Positions 16,651-25,699 are shown, counted from the first letter of the stretch. The stretch is 64,000 nt of DNA from BOKV01 sp041987205 (GCA_041987205.1 JBHIWX010000005.1:13779-77778); one strand, 5' to 3'. Notes: generated by a model not told the origin, from the sequence alone. A program made the numbers and translations.

Positions 16651-17799
16651 TCATTGCTTCCCCGCTACAATATCGACGAGGTGGCAACAATCCCTTAGAT
16701 GCATCAGCGTGACGTCCCGGCCCAGCTTGCGCCCGACATTCATGGCGAGGAACTGGTGGCTCAGATTGATGTCGTCGGTCGTATGGACCCCGAGCGAGGC
16801 CTTGCCGACGAAGGGCGGGATATAGGCCGTGCCGCCATAGGTGCCGATGAAGAAATCCGACGCCGCGATGAGGCGTGTCTGGATATCGAGATTGTTCTCG
16901 GGCGTCATCCAGTCGCGAGCCGAGACGATGTTGGGATGGTCCGGCGGCGCGAAGCCGTCATGTTCGTCCGCCCTGAAGGACGTGTCCAGGCTGACCACCG
17001 TCCGCCGCTCCGCGATCCGCAGCATCAGATCGCGGATCTGCGCCGCCGTCTCGGGCGAATGCGGCAAGCTCGGCCGTTCGTAGAATTTCACGGCAACGAA
17101 GGACGAGGGCAATTCCGGCCCTGTCCAGGCAGGCACTGCCGGCAGGGGCTCGTGGATCGCATGCTTGAGCACGAGATCCACGCCAAGACCGAGCCGCCGC
17201 CCATGCGTCCAGAACACTACGAAGAAATTGTACATGACGGCCGGATGCAGGACATGATGCGCCCCGATACCGACGTCCCCCGCGACCTGTTTCAGGAGGC
17301 CGGTCTCGGCGGGGTCGGGCTCCATCTGCTTCTGATTGCCGGAACGCTGCCAGCGGCCCGCATTCATTTTCCGGTAGGCGTCCGGATCGATCGCCGAGAA
17401 GATGTCGCGATAGGTCGCCGCGCCCTGCCAGTCCGACCGGTCGTACCATGACGCCATGCCGCCCCGCGAAACGAAGACCAGCCGCTCCGGCGCGATCGAG
17501 AAACGTTCGGCGAACCATTTGACGAAGGGGATCCAGTAGAGGATCTCGAAGCCCAGTTCGGACAGCCAGGGCCCGACGACAATCGGCCGGTCGTCTCGCT
17601 GCATCTCCTCGCCGAGCCGGAGGATTCCCGGCGCCAGCGCGGTGAGGATCGAATCGCCTTCCACCGGCAGCAGCTGGTCCTTGGACAGGCGGCTGTCGAC
17701 GATGCCACCCTGCTGCGGCAGCAATCGCCGGCGTGCGCGACGCAGGGCGCGCCAGCCAAGGCCGGTGATCTTCTGCCGCGTCGTCGCCTCGTCGTTCAT
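16651..17799 (-). CDS. Unassigned protein of the glycan cluster
   Basis: A 382-aa soluble protein that I do not recognise with certainty. It has a basic N-terminus, then VVGPWLSELGFEILYWIPF, RLVFVSRGGMASWY, FVAVKFYERPSLPHS, RRTVVSLDTSF, and near the C-terminus ASDFFIGTYGGTAYIPPFVG with SLGVHTTDDINLSHQF. The late Gly-rich segment followed by a conserved acidic stretch resembles donor-binding parts of GT-B glycosyltransferases, including fucosyltransferase-like folds. Position between glycosyltransferase genes supports a glycan role. It is followed after 67 bp by the 14940 gene and is divergent from the 18095 gene. Confidence 0.6.
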   Translation of the reverse strand: MNDEATTRQKITGLGWRALRRARRRLLPQQGGIVDSRLSKDQLLPVEGDSILTALAPGILRLGEEMQRDDRPIVVGPWLSELGFEILYWIPFVKWFAERFSIAPERLVFVSRGGMASWYDRSDWQGAATYRDIFSAIDPDAYRKMNAGRWQRSGNQKQMEPDPAETGLLKQVAGDVGIGAHHVLHPAVMYNFFVVFWTHGRRLGLGVDLVLKHAIHEPLPAVPAWTGPELPSSFVAVKFYERPSLPHSPETAAQIRDLMLRIAERRTVVSLDTSFRADEHDGFAPPDHPNIVSARDWMTPENNLDIQTRLIAASDFFIGTYGGTAYIPPFVGKASLGVHTTDDINLSHQFLAMNVGRKLGRDVTLMHLRDCCHLVDIVAGKQ

Positions 17800-18094
17800 G
17801 TCCAGTCCGTCTCTGGCCGGAAGATGCGATTTCCGGCGGTTTCGGCACCTCGCTGGCGCAATTCGCCGACCAGCCCTGCCGAACCATCATAGGGTCTGCG
17901 AATGCGAAAAGGCAGGTCCACCTCACAGAACTCTTTGGGTTTGCGGGGAATTTCCGGTGGACGAACGGGTCGACCGGACGCTACTGCCATTAAAGGTCAA
18001 GTATGTTGCACCCGGCAGACGGTTCGAGACAACCGGTCGCCGACGTGAAATGCCCGGTTGAATCGGACCGGACGAGACTGGCAGGGGAAGTGGG
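17800..18094. other. Divergent intergenic region
   Basis: About 295 bp lie between the unassigned minus-strand gene and the plus-strand glycosyltransferase. Promoters for both directions are expected here. I saw no further ORF with a recognisable product and no notable repeat. Confidence 0.45.
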
Positions 18095-19255
18095 CTGAGA
18101 ATTCTCTACGTCTGCAACGATGTCGGCTATTTCCTCGCGCATCGGGCCGGCCTCGCCCGTGGCATGATGGCGGCGGGCCACGAGGTCCGGCTCGCCTCGG
18201 GCGGAACGGATGCCTGGCCGGAAGCGCCGAAGGCGCCTTTCGAGATCGAACCGATCACGGTCGACCGCTGGCGCTTCAATCCCCTTGCCGACTGGAAGCT
18301 GGCGCGGGAACTCTGGCGGCTGATCGACCGGCATCGCCCCGATCTCGTTCACGGCTTCACCATGAAGCCCAATCTGATGGCCGTGCTCATCATGGCGCTG
18401 CGCCGGCTCACCGGCCGGCATGCGCCGCGCCTCGTCATGACCTTTCCGGGGCTGGGCCGCCTGTTCGACCGGCAGGCCGGCCTGCCCATAGCAATGGCGC
18501 GCCACATCACCTGTTTCCTATTCGCGGCCGCCGGCGGCGTGGTCAAACCGCATGTCACATGCGAGCGCCAGTCCGACGCCACGGCGCTGGTCGAGGCGGG
18601 GGTCGCCTCCCCCGACAGGCTGTCGATCACGTCGGGTTCGGGCGTCGATTTCGCCCTGTTCAGCCCCGGCGAGCATACCGGGCCGCTGACCGTGCTCTAT
18701 GCCGGCAGGCTCCTGAAGATGAAGGGCGCGCAATGGTTCGTCGATGCCGCCCGCCGCTTCGCCAGCGACAGGGTCTGCTTCGTCCTTGCCGGATCCGTCG
18801 AGGCGCAGGACGAGGACTGCCTTGAGGAACGCGACATTGATTCTGCGGTCCGCTCCGGCGCGCTGACCTATCTCGGCAAGGTCGAGCCGGGTGACATGCC
18901 GCAATTGCTGCGCCGGTCCGACATCCTCTGCCTGCCGACGCTTTACGGCGAGGGCCTGCCCCGCATCGTCACCGAGGCGACCGCCTGCGGCTGCGCGGTA
19001 CTGACCACGGCCGGCGGCAATGGCGGCGGCATCGTGAGGGACGGTGAAACCGGCCGCCTGCTCGACCATCCGACGCCGGAGAGCTTCATGGCCGTGCTGG
19101 GAGAGATGATCGCCAACCCCGAAGCCACGCGACGCATGGGCGCCGAAGCTGCGATCCGTGTCCGCGATCTGGGGCTTTCGGAAGACGAGGTCATCGACCA
19201 GTTCGCGGCGATCTATACCCAGGCAATTAATGATGAAGCGCTGGATCGCCGATGA
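18095..19255 (+). CDS. GT4 family glycosyltransferase with probable CTG start
   Basis: A GT-B glycosyltransferase of family 4. The C-half carries TVLYAGRLLKMKGAQWFVDA, LTYLGKVEPGDMPQLLRRSD and the donor motif EGLPRIVTEATACGCAV. The first ATG in frame (18164) would remove the conserved N-terminal b-strand, because the frame reads RILYVCNDVGYFLAHRAGL upstream of it. No ATG, GTG or TTG exists between the upstream stop at 18059 and that segment. A CTG at 18095 sits a few bases after an AGGGGAAG ribosome-binding site, so I set the start there (386 aa). It is convergent with the next glycosyltransferase, 7 bp apart. Confidence 0.85.
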   Translation: MRILYVCNDVGYFLAHRAGLARGMMAAGHEVRLASGGTDAWPEAPKAPFEIEPITVDRWRFNPLADWKLARELWRLIDRHRPDLVHGFTMKPNLMAVLIMALRRLTGRHAPRLVMTFPGLGRLFDRQAGLPIAMARHITCFLFAAAGGVVKPHVTCERQSDATALVEAGVASPDRLSITSGSGVDFALFSPGEHTGPLTVLYAGRLLKMKGAQWFVDAARRFASDRVCFVLAGSVEAQDEDCLEERDIDSAVRSGALTYLGKVEPGDMPQLLRRSDILCLPTLYGEGLPRIVTEATACGCAVLTTAGGNGGGIVRDGETGRLLDHPTPESFMAVLGEMIANPEATRRMGAEAAIRVRDLGLSEDEVIDQFAAIYTQAINDEALDRR

Positions 19256-19262
19256 TCAACGC

Positions 19263-20396
19263 TCAATGTTCGCCGAACACGTCCACGATGTTGGAGGCAA
19301 GCGCCGCCCAGCCCGCTGAGGGGTCATGATCGGCCGATGCCTGGCTGGCGAGACGCTGTCGCAAGCCCGCGTCGTCGATCAATCGCCGGATAGCCTGCGC
19401 GAAGGCCTGCGCCGTTGCAGCCTCGGCCACCAGTCCGTCTCGACCGGAACTGACCTGTTCGGCAAGGCCGCCGACCGGTGAAACGACCGCGACACGACCG
19501 CGCGACTGGCAGAGCGGCACGAGACCCGACTGGGTCGCTTCGACATAGGGGAAGATCACCACATCGGACGCATCGATCTCGGCCACGAGATCGCGTTCCG
19601 ACAGCCATTCGGGACGAAGGCTCACCCGTGTGTCCGCCTCGGCACGGTCCCGCCAGGACGGCCGGTCGAAGGCGCCGGCGATCCTCAGCGTCGCCGGATG
19701 ACCTGCGAGCTCGTCCAGCATCGCGAGCGCCGTCTCCACGCCCTTGTAGGCCTTGATCCGCCCGGCAACCAGCACCCGCAGGGGACCGTCATGCGGTTCG
19801 AACGGCACCGGCGCGGGAAGTGCCAGATCGTCGAAGGCGAAGGGCGGATGCGCGAAGGTCCGGATCGGCGGCAGCGTTCCGGCTGCCACCTCCCCGGCCC
19901 GCAGCTGGTCGGCGACATGCTCCGACAGGGTGACGATCGCCGCGCTTTCGCGCAGGACGCCACGCTGCAGGCGATAGGCCAGCGCATGCCGGTCGCCCAT
20001 ATGCGGACGCACATCATGCGCGATGGTGACGAGTGGAACGCCAAGCCGTTTCAGGCAGGCCGCCACCCAGCGGTCCCAGTAGCCGGGCATCGCGCAGACC
20101 GCGCCCGTGATGGCTTCGCGGCGAATGAACGCTGCAAGCCGGGAGAGTTGCAGCGGCAGGGCGAGGCCGAACAGCGCCTGTCCCGGGAGACTGTCTCCCG
20201 CATCGACATGGAAACCCCGAGCCGTCAGCCCGGAGAGCGTGGCGAAGCTCTCCGCCCGCGTCGACAGCGACAGCACGGTGTCGATCCCGGCACCCTCGAA
20301 TGCCGAGGCTAGCTCCGCGGCGAACCGGGGTCCGGCACCGAGGCGGCCCCATTGCCAGACGAGAAGACGTGGACCGGATCGGCGAGGATTTGACAT
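19263..20396 (-). CDS. GT4-like glycosyltransferase
   Basis: A 377-aa glycosyltransferase. The N-half reads LLVWQWGRLGAGPRFAAELA; the C-half has LRVLVAGRIKAYKGVETALA, VVIFPYVEATQSGLVPL and VAVVSPVGGLAEQVSSG, the usual GT4 nucleotide-sugar-binding arrangement. The typical E-x7-E position is replaced by EATQSGLVPLC, a pattern known in other GT4 members. It is the outermost gene of the glycan region on this side. Donor and acceptor are unknown. Confidence 0.82.
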   Translation of the reverse strand: MSNPRRSGPRLLVWQWGRLGAGPRFAAELASAFEGAGIDTVLSLSTRAESFATLSGLTARGFHVDAGDSLPGQALFGLALPLQLSRLAAFIRREAITGAVCAMPGYWDRWVAACLKRLGVPLVTIAHDVRPHMGDRHALAYRLQRGVLRESAAIVTLSEHVADQLRAGEVAAGTLPPIRTFAHPPFAFDDLALPAPVPFEPHDGPLRVLVAGRIKAYKGVETALAMLDELAGHPATLRIAGAFDRPSWRDRAEADTRVSLRPEWLSERDLVAEIDASDVVIFPYVEATQSGLVPLCQSRGRVAVVSPVGGLAEQVSSGRDGLVAEAATAQAFAQAIRRLIDDAGLRQRLASQASADHDPSAGWAALASNIVDVFGEH

Positions 20397-20475
20397 GGCT
20401 GCACCATCGCCGAGACACGCCCGGAAATGAAGATGCCGCGCCGCAAATAATGGGTGAACGATGAGGAAGCGCGAG

Positions 20476-20504
20476 CCGGCCGGTCAGACAAGACTGCCGG
20501 CCGG
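20476..20504 (-). terminator. GC-rich hairpin downstream of the LigBA operon
   Basis: Two copies of the self-complementary octamer CCGGCCGG (20476-20483 and 20497-20504) flank a 13-base spacer that can extend the stem by CAG/CTG. It lies downstream of the core-MetE-like gene on the minus strand. No T-run follows, so an intrinsic terminator is only a possibility. Confidence 0.4.
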
Positions 20505-20527
20505 TCCTGTGATTCCAGGCAGAAAAG

Positions 20528-21550
20528 TCAGCCCAGCTCGGCGCGCACGATCGCCGCGCCCTCGGCCATCGCCTTCATCTTGCCGAACGCCACGTCGCGC
20601 GGCAGGTATTTCAACCCGCAATCGGGGGCGACGATCACGTTCTTCGCATTTATATGGGGCAGCGCCCGGCGGATGCGCTCGGCGATCACCTCCGGCGTCT
20701 CGACATTCTTGTCGGAAAGGTCGAGCACGCCGAGAATGATCTTCTTGCCCGGCAGTTCTTCCAGCACCGAACAGTCGAGCTTGGATTGCGCGGTCTCGAT
20801 GGAAATCTGGTTGCAGGAGCAGTTCTTGAGCTGCGGCAGGAAGGAATAGCCCTCCGGCCGTTCGTGGATGATCGCGGCATAGCCGAAGCAGATATGCACG
20901 GCGGTCTCGCCGGCCGCGCCCTCGAGTGCCGTGTTGAGCGCGTCAAGCCCGTATTCCTCGGCCGCCTGCGGGCGTGCCTGCATGTAGGGCTCGTCGAGCT
21001 GCACGATGTCGGCACCGGCGGCGAAGAGATCGGCGATCTCCTCCTTCACCGCGAGCGCATAATCCTGCGCCGCCTCGGCCGGAGAATCGTAGAAATCGTT
21101 CTGCGCCTGCTGGCTCATGGTGAACGGGCCCGGCACGGTGATCTTCACCTTGCGGTCCGTGTGCTTCTTGAGAAATTTCAGGTCGTCGACCTCGACGGCG
21201 TGCTTGCGCCTGATCTTGCCAACGATGCGTGGCACCGGATTGGGATGGCCCGAGCGGTCGAGCGCAGTGCCGGGATTGTCGATGTCGACGCCTTCAAGCG
21301 CCGTCGCGAAGCGGTTGGAATAGCTCTCGCGGCGAATTTCGCCATCCGTGATGATGTCGAGGCCCGCTTCCTCCTGCAGCTTGATCGCTTCGAGCGTCGC
21401 GCTGTCCTGTGCCTCGGCAAGGTATTCATCCGAGATGCGCCACAATTCCTTCGCCCGCGTGCGTGGCGGGAAACGGCCCGCCAGTTTGGCGCGGTCGATC
21501 AGCCATTCCGGCTGGCAATAACTTCCGACGAGCGAAGTGGGCAGCAGCAT
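20528..21550 (-). CDS. Core-MetE-like (cobalamin-independent methionine synthase C-domain) methyltransferase
   Basis: A 340-aa TIM-barrel protein of the MetE C-terminal family, without the N-terminal MetE half. Visible features are SLVGSYCQPEWLIDR at the start, GLDIITDGEIRRESY, VPGPFTMSQQ, AGADIVQLDEPYMQARPQ, and the zinc-site residues in VHICFGY and IVAPDCGLKYL. The family transfers methyl groups to thiols. The housekeeping enzyme is about 750 aa, so this is a stand-alone core form. It ends an operon with LigB, LigA and an amidohydrolase, so it may demethylate an aromatic methyl ether or thioether. That role is inference. A GGGAGGA site precedes the ATG. Confidence 0.85.
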   Translation of the reverse strand: MLLPTSLVGSYCQPEWLIDRAKLAGRFPPRTRAKELWRISDEYLAEAQDSATLEAIKLQEEAGLDIITDGEIRRESYSNRFATALEGVDIDNPGTALDRSGHPNPVPRIVGKIRRKHAVEVDDLKFLKKHTDRKVKITVPGPFTMSQQAQNDFYDSPAEAAQDYALAVKEEIADLFAAGADIVQLDEPYMQARPQAAEEYGLDALNTALEGAAGETAVHICFGYAAIIHERPEGYSFLPQLKNCSCNQISIETAQSKLDCSVLEELPGKKIILGVLDLSDKNVETPEVIAERIRRALPHINAKNVIVAPDCGLKYLPRDVAFGKMKAMAEGAAIVRAELG

Positions 21551-21643
21551 GTTTTCCTCCCATGCAAAAATTCGCGACCGGGCGCGAATGGCAGTCTGTC
21601 AGTGCGAAGAGGCGCCGGCATGGCCGGCACCCCGTTTTTGTCG

Positions 21644-23164
21644 TCAGGTGCGGAACAGATCCTTCTCGATCCCGGCCTGTTCGAAGATGTAGTCGCGGCT
21701 GGCGACCAGTTCGTCGCGCAGACGGTCCATGTCGAAGCCCATGATTTCGCCGCGCCACTTCTTCACCTTGCCGGCGACCATGACGGTATCGACATTGCTG
21801 CGCTCCATCAGCGTGGCGACGGCGCCCGCAACATGGTTGAGCGGCGTCACGTTGATCGCCTCGGCGTCGAGGAGGATGATGTCGGCCTCCTTGCCGGGCG
21901 TCAGCGAACCGGTCTTGGCGTCGAGCTTCAGGCCCTTCGCACCGTTGATCGTAGCCGCGCGGATGGCGTCGATCGGCTGCAGCAGCTCGGGATATTCCTC
22001 GCCCGCCAAAGCCTTCTCATTGGCGAACATGCGCTGCAGCGTCATGTAGCCGCGCATCTGCGTGAACGGATCGGCCGTCATCGTGCACTCGACGTCGGAG
22101 GACAGCGAGACGTCCATGCCGAGATCAAGCGCCTTCTGGATCGGCGGCGTGCCGTGGCGCATGTGCATCTCGATCGGAACGGCGAGCGACACATGGCTGC
22201 CCGCATCTGCCGCGGCCTGCCATGCCTCGTCCGACATGCCGGTCATGTGGATGAAGATGTTGTCGTCGCCGAACTGGCCGCCCTTGGCGAGCGTGTCGAA
22301 CGTGTCGCGCATGCCGAACGTACCGACTACGTGCAGCGCCACCGGCAGGTCGAGTTCGCGTCCGATCTTCCAGCTTTCCTCGTAGCCCGGAATGTAGATC
22401 TCGCCGCCCATGACCATGCTGAGCAGCTGGTCGTCGGAGGAGAAATACTGCTCCTTGATGCGGCGGGCATCCTGCGGGTATTTGGCGTTGTCGCCCCAGC
22501 CCTCGAAATAGCCGAACACGGCGCGGCGGCCGGCCTCGTTGAGCGCCTCGATCACCGCGTCGGAGTGTTCCGGCGAATGGTGGATCTGGCTGACATCCAT
22601 CACCGTGGTGACGCCGGTGTCGATCTGCGAGATCGAACCGAACAGCTCGTTGATGTAGACATCCTTGGGGCGATAGACCATCGAGAACTTCTGGAGAATG
22701 GTCTCGTAATAATTGGTCTGGTTCACCGGGCGCTGGTCGTTGATGAGGATGCCGTGCGCCAGCACGCTTCTCAGCGCCGTCTCGAACTGGTGATGGTGCG
22801 TGTCGATGAAGCCCGGCATGACCACCTTGCCGCCGGCTTCCACCACCACGGCATCGCCGGCGTCGATATTGGCGCCGACCTCGACGATCTTCGAGCCCTC
22901 GATCAGCACGTCGCCAACCTCGAAATTGCCGACGGCATCGTCCATCGACAGCACCGTGCCGCCCTTGATGAGCACGCGGCGGCCATCCTCGCCCAGGCCC
23001 TCGGGCATGGAGCTGGCCGCCATGTCCTGCGCCTGCGCCGTGTTGCGGCCGGCAAAGGTCGCCACCGCGAAGGTGGCCGCGCCGGCAGCGGCGGTTCCTG
23101 TCAGAAAATCACGTCTGGAGGGGCAGGCCAGTTGCGGCCTTCCCGGATCACATAAACGACACAT
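21644..23164 (-). CDS. Tat-exported amidohydrolase (deaminase/ATZ-TRZ-like)
   Basis: A 506-aa metal-dependent amidohydrolase. The N-terminus carries a twin-arginine signal (SRRDFLTG at ~16-23) and a hydrophobic segment ending at AQAQ near residue 46, so the enzyme is probably periplasmic. The barrel begins at VVMPGFIDTHHHQFETAL with the HxH metal ligands, continues with GVTTVMDVSQIHHSPEH and NIFIHMTGMSDEAW, and has SLSSDVECTMTADPFTQM near the catalytic Asp. The C-terminal composite domain (TPGKEADIILLDAE) is typical of COG0402. The substrate is unknown; in this operon a cyclic amide, imine or ester related to the LigBA substrate is possible. A GGGAGG site supports the start. Confidence 0.87.
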   Translation of the reverse strand: MCRLCDPGRPQLACPSRRDFLTGTAAAGAATFAVATFAGRNTAQAQDMAASSMPEGLGEDGRRVLIKGGTVLSMDDAVGNFEVGDVLIEGSKIVEVGANIDAGDAVVVEAGGKVVMPGFIDTHHHQFETALRSVLAHGILINDQRPVNQTNYYETILQKFSMVYRPKDVYINELFGSISQIDTGVTTVMDVSQIHHSPEHSDAVIEALNEAGRRAVFGYFEGWGDNAKYPQDARRIKEQYFSSDDQLLSMVMGGEIYIPGYEESWKIGRELDLPVALHVVGTFGMRDTFDTLAKGGQFGDDNIFIHMTGMSDEAWQAAADAGSHVSLAVPIEMHMRHGTPPIQKALDLGMDVSLSSDVECTMTADPFTQMRGYMTLQRMFANEKALAGEEYPELLQPIDAIRAATINGAKGLKLDAKTGSLTPGKEADIILLDAEAINVTPLNHVAGAVATLMERSNVDTVMVAGKVKKWRGEIMGFDMDRLRDELVASRDYIFEQAGIEKDLFRT

Positions 23165-23255
23165 AACATTCCTCCCTTGGCTGTGTTCGCTCCGTCACGC
23201 GCGCCAGACCCGGCCTCCTAACCGGGCACAGCCGCTCCCATGCACTGCGTTGGTC

Positions 23256-23627
23256 TCAGGTCTCCACGGTCGGGTATTCCTTGCCCTTCCAGTGCTGCAA
23301 CTTGCACGCAAACTCGAGCTGGAAGGCCAGCGGCCCCTTTTCCTTCATGTACGGCTCGTCAAAGATGCCGATGAAGATCGTCAGGTTGAGAAAGAAGTGG
23401 GCGCCCATCTCGAACAGGGCGACGAAATCATGGTCGATCAGCGCCTGTCGCTCGGCATCCGTGAAACCGTGGACGGTCGATTTCTCGACCTCGTTGCCGA
23501 GCAGGTGCGGCCCCATCGACTGTTCCCAGGTCGCAACGAAGTTGCGCGGGTCGTCGGCATAGCGCTGCAGCAGGTCGGGGTCGCGGTCGACGGTGAAGAG
23601 GAACTTGTTGACGTAGTACTTGCTCAT
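23256..23627 (-). CDS. ligA: LigA-like small subunit of extradiol dioxygenase
   Basis: A 123-aa protein matching the small alpha subunit of protocatechuate 4,5-dioxygenase-type enzymes: MSKYYVNKFLFTVDRDPDL, then FTDAERQALIDHDFVALFEMGAHFF-type helices and a C-terminal YMKEKGPLAFQLEF segment. In the family this chain caps the active site of the LigB subunit. Its ATG overlaps the LigB stop (ATGA at 23624-23627), so the two are translated together. The longer reading frame upstream lies inside ligB. Confidence 0.85.
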   Translation of the reverse strand: MSKYYVNKFLFTVDRDPDLLQRYADDPRNFVATWEQSMGPHLLGNEVEKSTVHGFTDAERQALIDHDFVALFEMGAHFFLNLTIFIGIFDEPYMKEKGPLAFQLEFACKLQHWKGKEYPTVET

Positions 23628-24496
23628 GCCGCCTGCTCCTGTTCCTCGGCCCCGTGATACCAGGTGAAATAGGCCTCCATGGTGTGAAACAGGTCGAGAT
23701 TGTCGACGTAATCGGCCTTTTGCGGCCCGGCCACACCCAGCATCAGGATGAAGTTCAGGAAGCCCTGTGTGGCGTTGCCGCTCTTGATCATGCTGTCGAG
23801 CGAGACATTCGCGAGGATCGAATCGATGTCGCCGGCCCGCAGCCATTCGATGGCCTGCCGGTCGAACTCCGGATCGGGCCCGGTCTCCATGAACTGGCGC
23901 GGCCCGCCCAGTTCGAGCGACAGATGGCCGGTGCCGATCGCTGCGACACGCTTGTCGGACGGATAGGCGTCGATCGCCTTGCGGATCGCGCGACCCAGAT
24001 CATAAAACCGCTTCGGCGACGGCAGGGGCGGCGCGAAGATGTTGGTGTAGATCGGCACCACCGGCAGATCGTTGTCCGGGCGCACCGTGATGATCGGGCA
24101 GATGATCGAATGGTCGATCTTCAACTCGTTGGAGAACGCGAAATCGAAGCCCTGGTCCATCAGGTTCTGGTGCATGAAGCGCGACATGTCCATGTCGCCT
24201 TCCAGCACGTATTTCGGAATGCCGAACTCGCGCTCTTCATTGTAGAAGGTCGCGTCGTAGCGCTCCGCCTTGCCGATCAGGAATTGCGGGCAATTGTCGA
24301 GGAAGATCTGGTGGAAATGGTCTGAGCCGACCATGACCAGGATTTCCGGCTTGGCCTTCGCCAGCGTCTCGCGATAGGCCTCCACCTTGCGCTTCCATTC
24401 GGGCGCCTGGGGCATTTGCTCCTCGGGCGGCATGGTCGTCGCCTTGAGGTAGAACGGATGATGGGTCGATGCCAGCGTGGCTACGAGTTGTGCCAA
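23624..24496 (-). CDS. ligB: LigB-like catalytic subunit of extradiol dioxygenase, TTG start
   Basis: A 290-aa class III ring-cleavage dioxygenase catalytic subunit. The TTG start at 24496 follows a perfect AAGGAGG with 7-bp spacing and gives MAQLVATLASTHHPFY. Iron-ligand histidines fit H12 or H13 and H60 (VGSDHFHQIF); a general-base His fits H191 (IGTGHLSLEL). The third ligand is normally a Glu near residue 240, in a motif such as GNGGGEIRNW; here the segment reads SGNATQGFLNFI, with Gln/Gly at that place. Either the alignment shifts or the iron site is altered. Family members cleave protocatechuate, gallate and related catechols. It leads the operon with ligA, the amidohydrolase and the MetE-like gene. 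Confidence 0.83.
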   Translation of the reverse strand: MAQLVATLASTHHPFYLKATTMPPEEQMPQAPEWKRKVEAYRETLAKAKPEILVMVGSDHFHQIFLDNCPQFLIGKAERYDATFYNEEREFGIPKYVLEGDMDMSRFMHQNLMDQGFDFAFSNELKIDHSIICPIITVRPDNDLPVVPIYTNIFAPPLPSPKRFYDLGRAIRKAIDAYPSDKRVAAIGTGHLSLELGGPRQFMETGPDPEFDRQAIEWLRAGDIDSILANVSLDSMIKSGNATQGFLNFILMLGVAGPQKADYVDNLDLFHTMEAYFTWYHGAEEQEQAA

Positions 24497-24676
24497 GGCC
24501 GGTCCTCCTTTCGTGTCTTGAGCGCCGTTGCGCCTTGATGTTCCCGGTTTTCGCACGGCAGGCAGGCCGGCCGCCGAAATCCGGATGGGTGGATGACGGG
24601 TCGTTTCATCGTCCCGCTCTCCCCCGTTCCCTCACACACATTTTCATCCTCTCGCCCCTCGCGCCCCTGAATGCTC

Positions 24677-25504
24677 TCAGGCGCCGATGATCGACAGCAG
24701 CACCGGATAGCGCGACATCGCATGCGCCATGCGCGAGGCGGTCGCCTGCAGCGTCGGCAGGCGTTCGGCCACCAGTGATTCGGGAGTGACCATGCCGGTG
24801 TAGCCGGAGGAATTGAGCGCGGCGACGGTCCGTCCCGCGGCATCGCGGATCGGTACGGCGATCGCCGTGATGCCGTAATCGAGCTGGTCGACGGTAGTCG
24901 AATAGCCGGCCTTGCGGACGGCGAGGATCTCCTCGCGGATCGCGACCGGATCGATCAGGGTCTTGGACGTCAGCGGATAGGGTTTGACGCCGGCGATATA
25001 GGCGTCGAGCGCCGCATCGGGCAGGCCCGCCAGCAGCACGCGGCCAAGCGAGGTCGCGAAGGCGGGATAGCGCGCGCCGACAACCGCAGCCGCGCGCCGC
25101 GCCCGCTGAACCGAATTGTGGGCAACATAGATGACGTTCTCGCCGTCGAGCGTGCCCACCGAGGAAGCATCGCCGAACTTGCCGACCAGCTCGCGCAGAT
25201 CGGGCTGCAGCACCTCGTCGATACGCGCCGAGAAATAGAACGCCGAACCCAGCGTCATGACCTTGGGAGTGAGATGAAAGCGCTTGGCCTTCTGGCCGAC
25301 ATAGCCCAGCGTCTGCAGGGTGATCAGGCTTCTGCGCGCCGCCGCCGGCGAAAGGCCGACGCGCCGCGCCACCTCGCTCAGCGTCATCTCGGCATGGTCG
25401 GCATCGAAGCACTCGAGGATCGCAAGACCCTTGGCCAGCGCCTCGACGAACTCCGCCGGCCGCGCTTCCAGATCCCTGTAACCGAGCGTCTCGTTGACAT
25501 CCAT
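24677..25504 (-). CDS. IclR family transcriptional regulator
   Basis: A 275-aa IclR regulator. The N-terminal winged helix covers about residues 20-85 (AKGLAILECFDADHAEMTLS, EVARRVGLSPAAARRSLITL), and the effector domain follows (VGARYPAFATSLGRVLLAGL; SSGYTGMVTPESLV). It resembles PcaR/PcaU-type activators of aromatic acid pathways. It lies between the minus-strand ligBA operon, 180 bp downstream of it, and the divergent plus-strand lyase/CoA-transferase/TRAP operon, with a 195-bp divergent promoter region. It probably controls both. MDVNETL was chosen over the longer start at 25543. Confidence 0.9.
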   Translation of the reverse strand: MDVNETLGYRDLEARPAEFVEALAKGLAILECFDADHAEMTLSEVARRVGLSPAAARRSLITLQTLGYVGQKAKRFHLTPKVMTLGSAFYFSARIDEVLQPDLRELVGKFGDASSVGTLDGENVIYVAHNSVQRARRAAAVVGARYPAFATSLGRVLLAGLPDAALDAYIAGVKPYPLTSKTLIDPVAIREEILAVRKAGYSTTVDQLDYGITAIAVPIRDAAGRTVAALNSSGYTGMVTPESLVAERLPTLQATASRMAHAMSRYPVLLSIIGA

Positions 25505-25651
25505 CGCCGGTCGAATTCCCCGCCCGTGACATGAAGCCGGCATGGCGCCCTGTCACGCTCCTTTTCCTCCTGGAATCCGGACGTGACAGCAACCTCCGCG
25601 GCCGCGGCCCCAACCAGATTCAATCTTGACGATACGCTAGTGTAGGTTTAG

Positions 25652-25689
25652 CTTTTCGGCAAGAGTATTTTTTTTCGCATACCGAAAAG
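25652..25689. promoter_or_regulatory. Candidate IclR operator (TTTTCG half-sites)
   Basis: The divergent promoter region holds CTTTTCGG at 25652-25659 and its inverse CCGAAAAG at 25682-25689. A shorter palindrome TTTTCG-N5-CGAAAA lies inside at 25672-25688. Three TTTTCG half-sites just upstream of the 25700 start suit a dimeric or tetrameric IclR regulator. Assignment to the neighbouring IclR gene is inference. Confidence 0.5.
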
Positions 25690-25699
25690 TGAGTGAAGC

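Noticed and set aside
20654..23155. An 833-residue frame on the plus strand opposite the MetE-like and amidohydrolase genes
   Set aside because: It is a GC-rich shadow: composition is Arg/His/Asp-heavy without domain features, whereas both minus-strand genes have clear motifs and ribosome-binding sites.
21644..23164. Amidohydrolase as LigI (2-pyrone-4,6-dicarboxylate hydrolase) because of the ligBA neighbours
   Set aside because: It is ~500 aa with a Tat signal and a COG0402-type composite domain, whereas LigI is about 300 aa and cytoplasmic.
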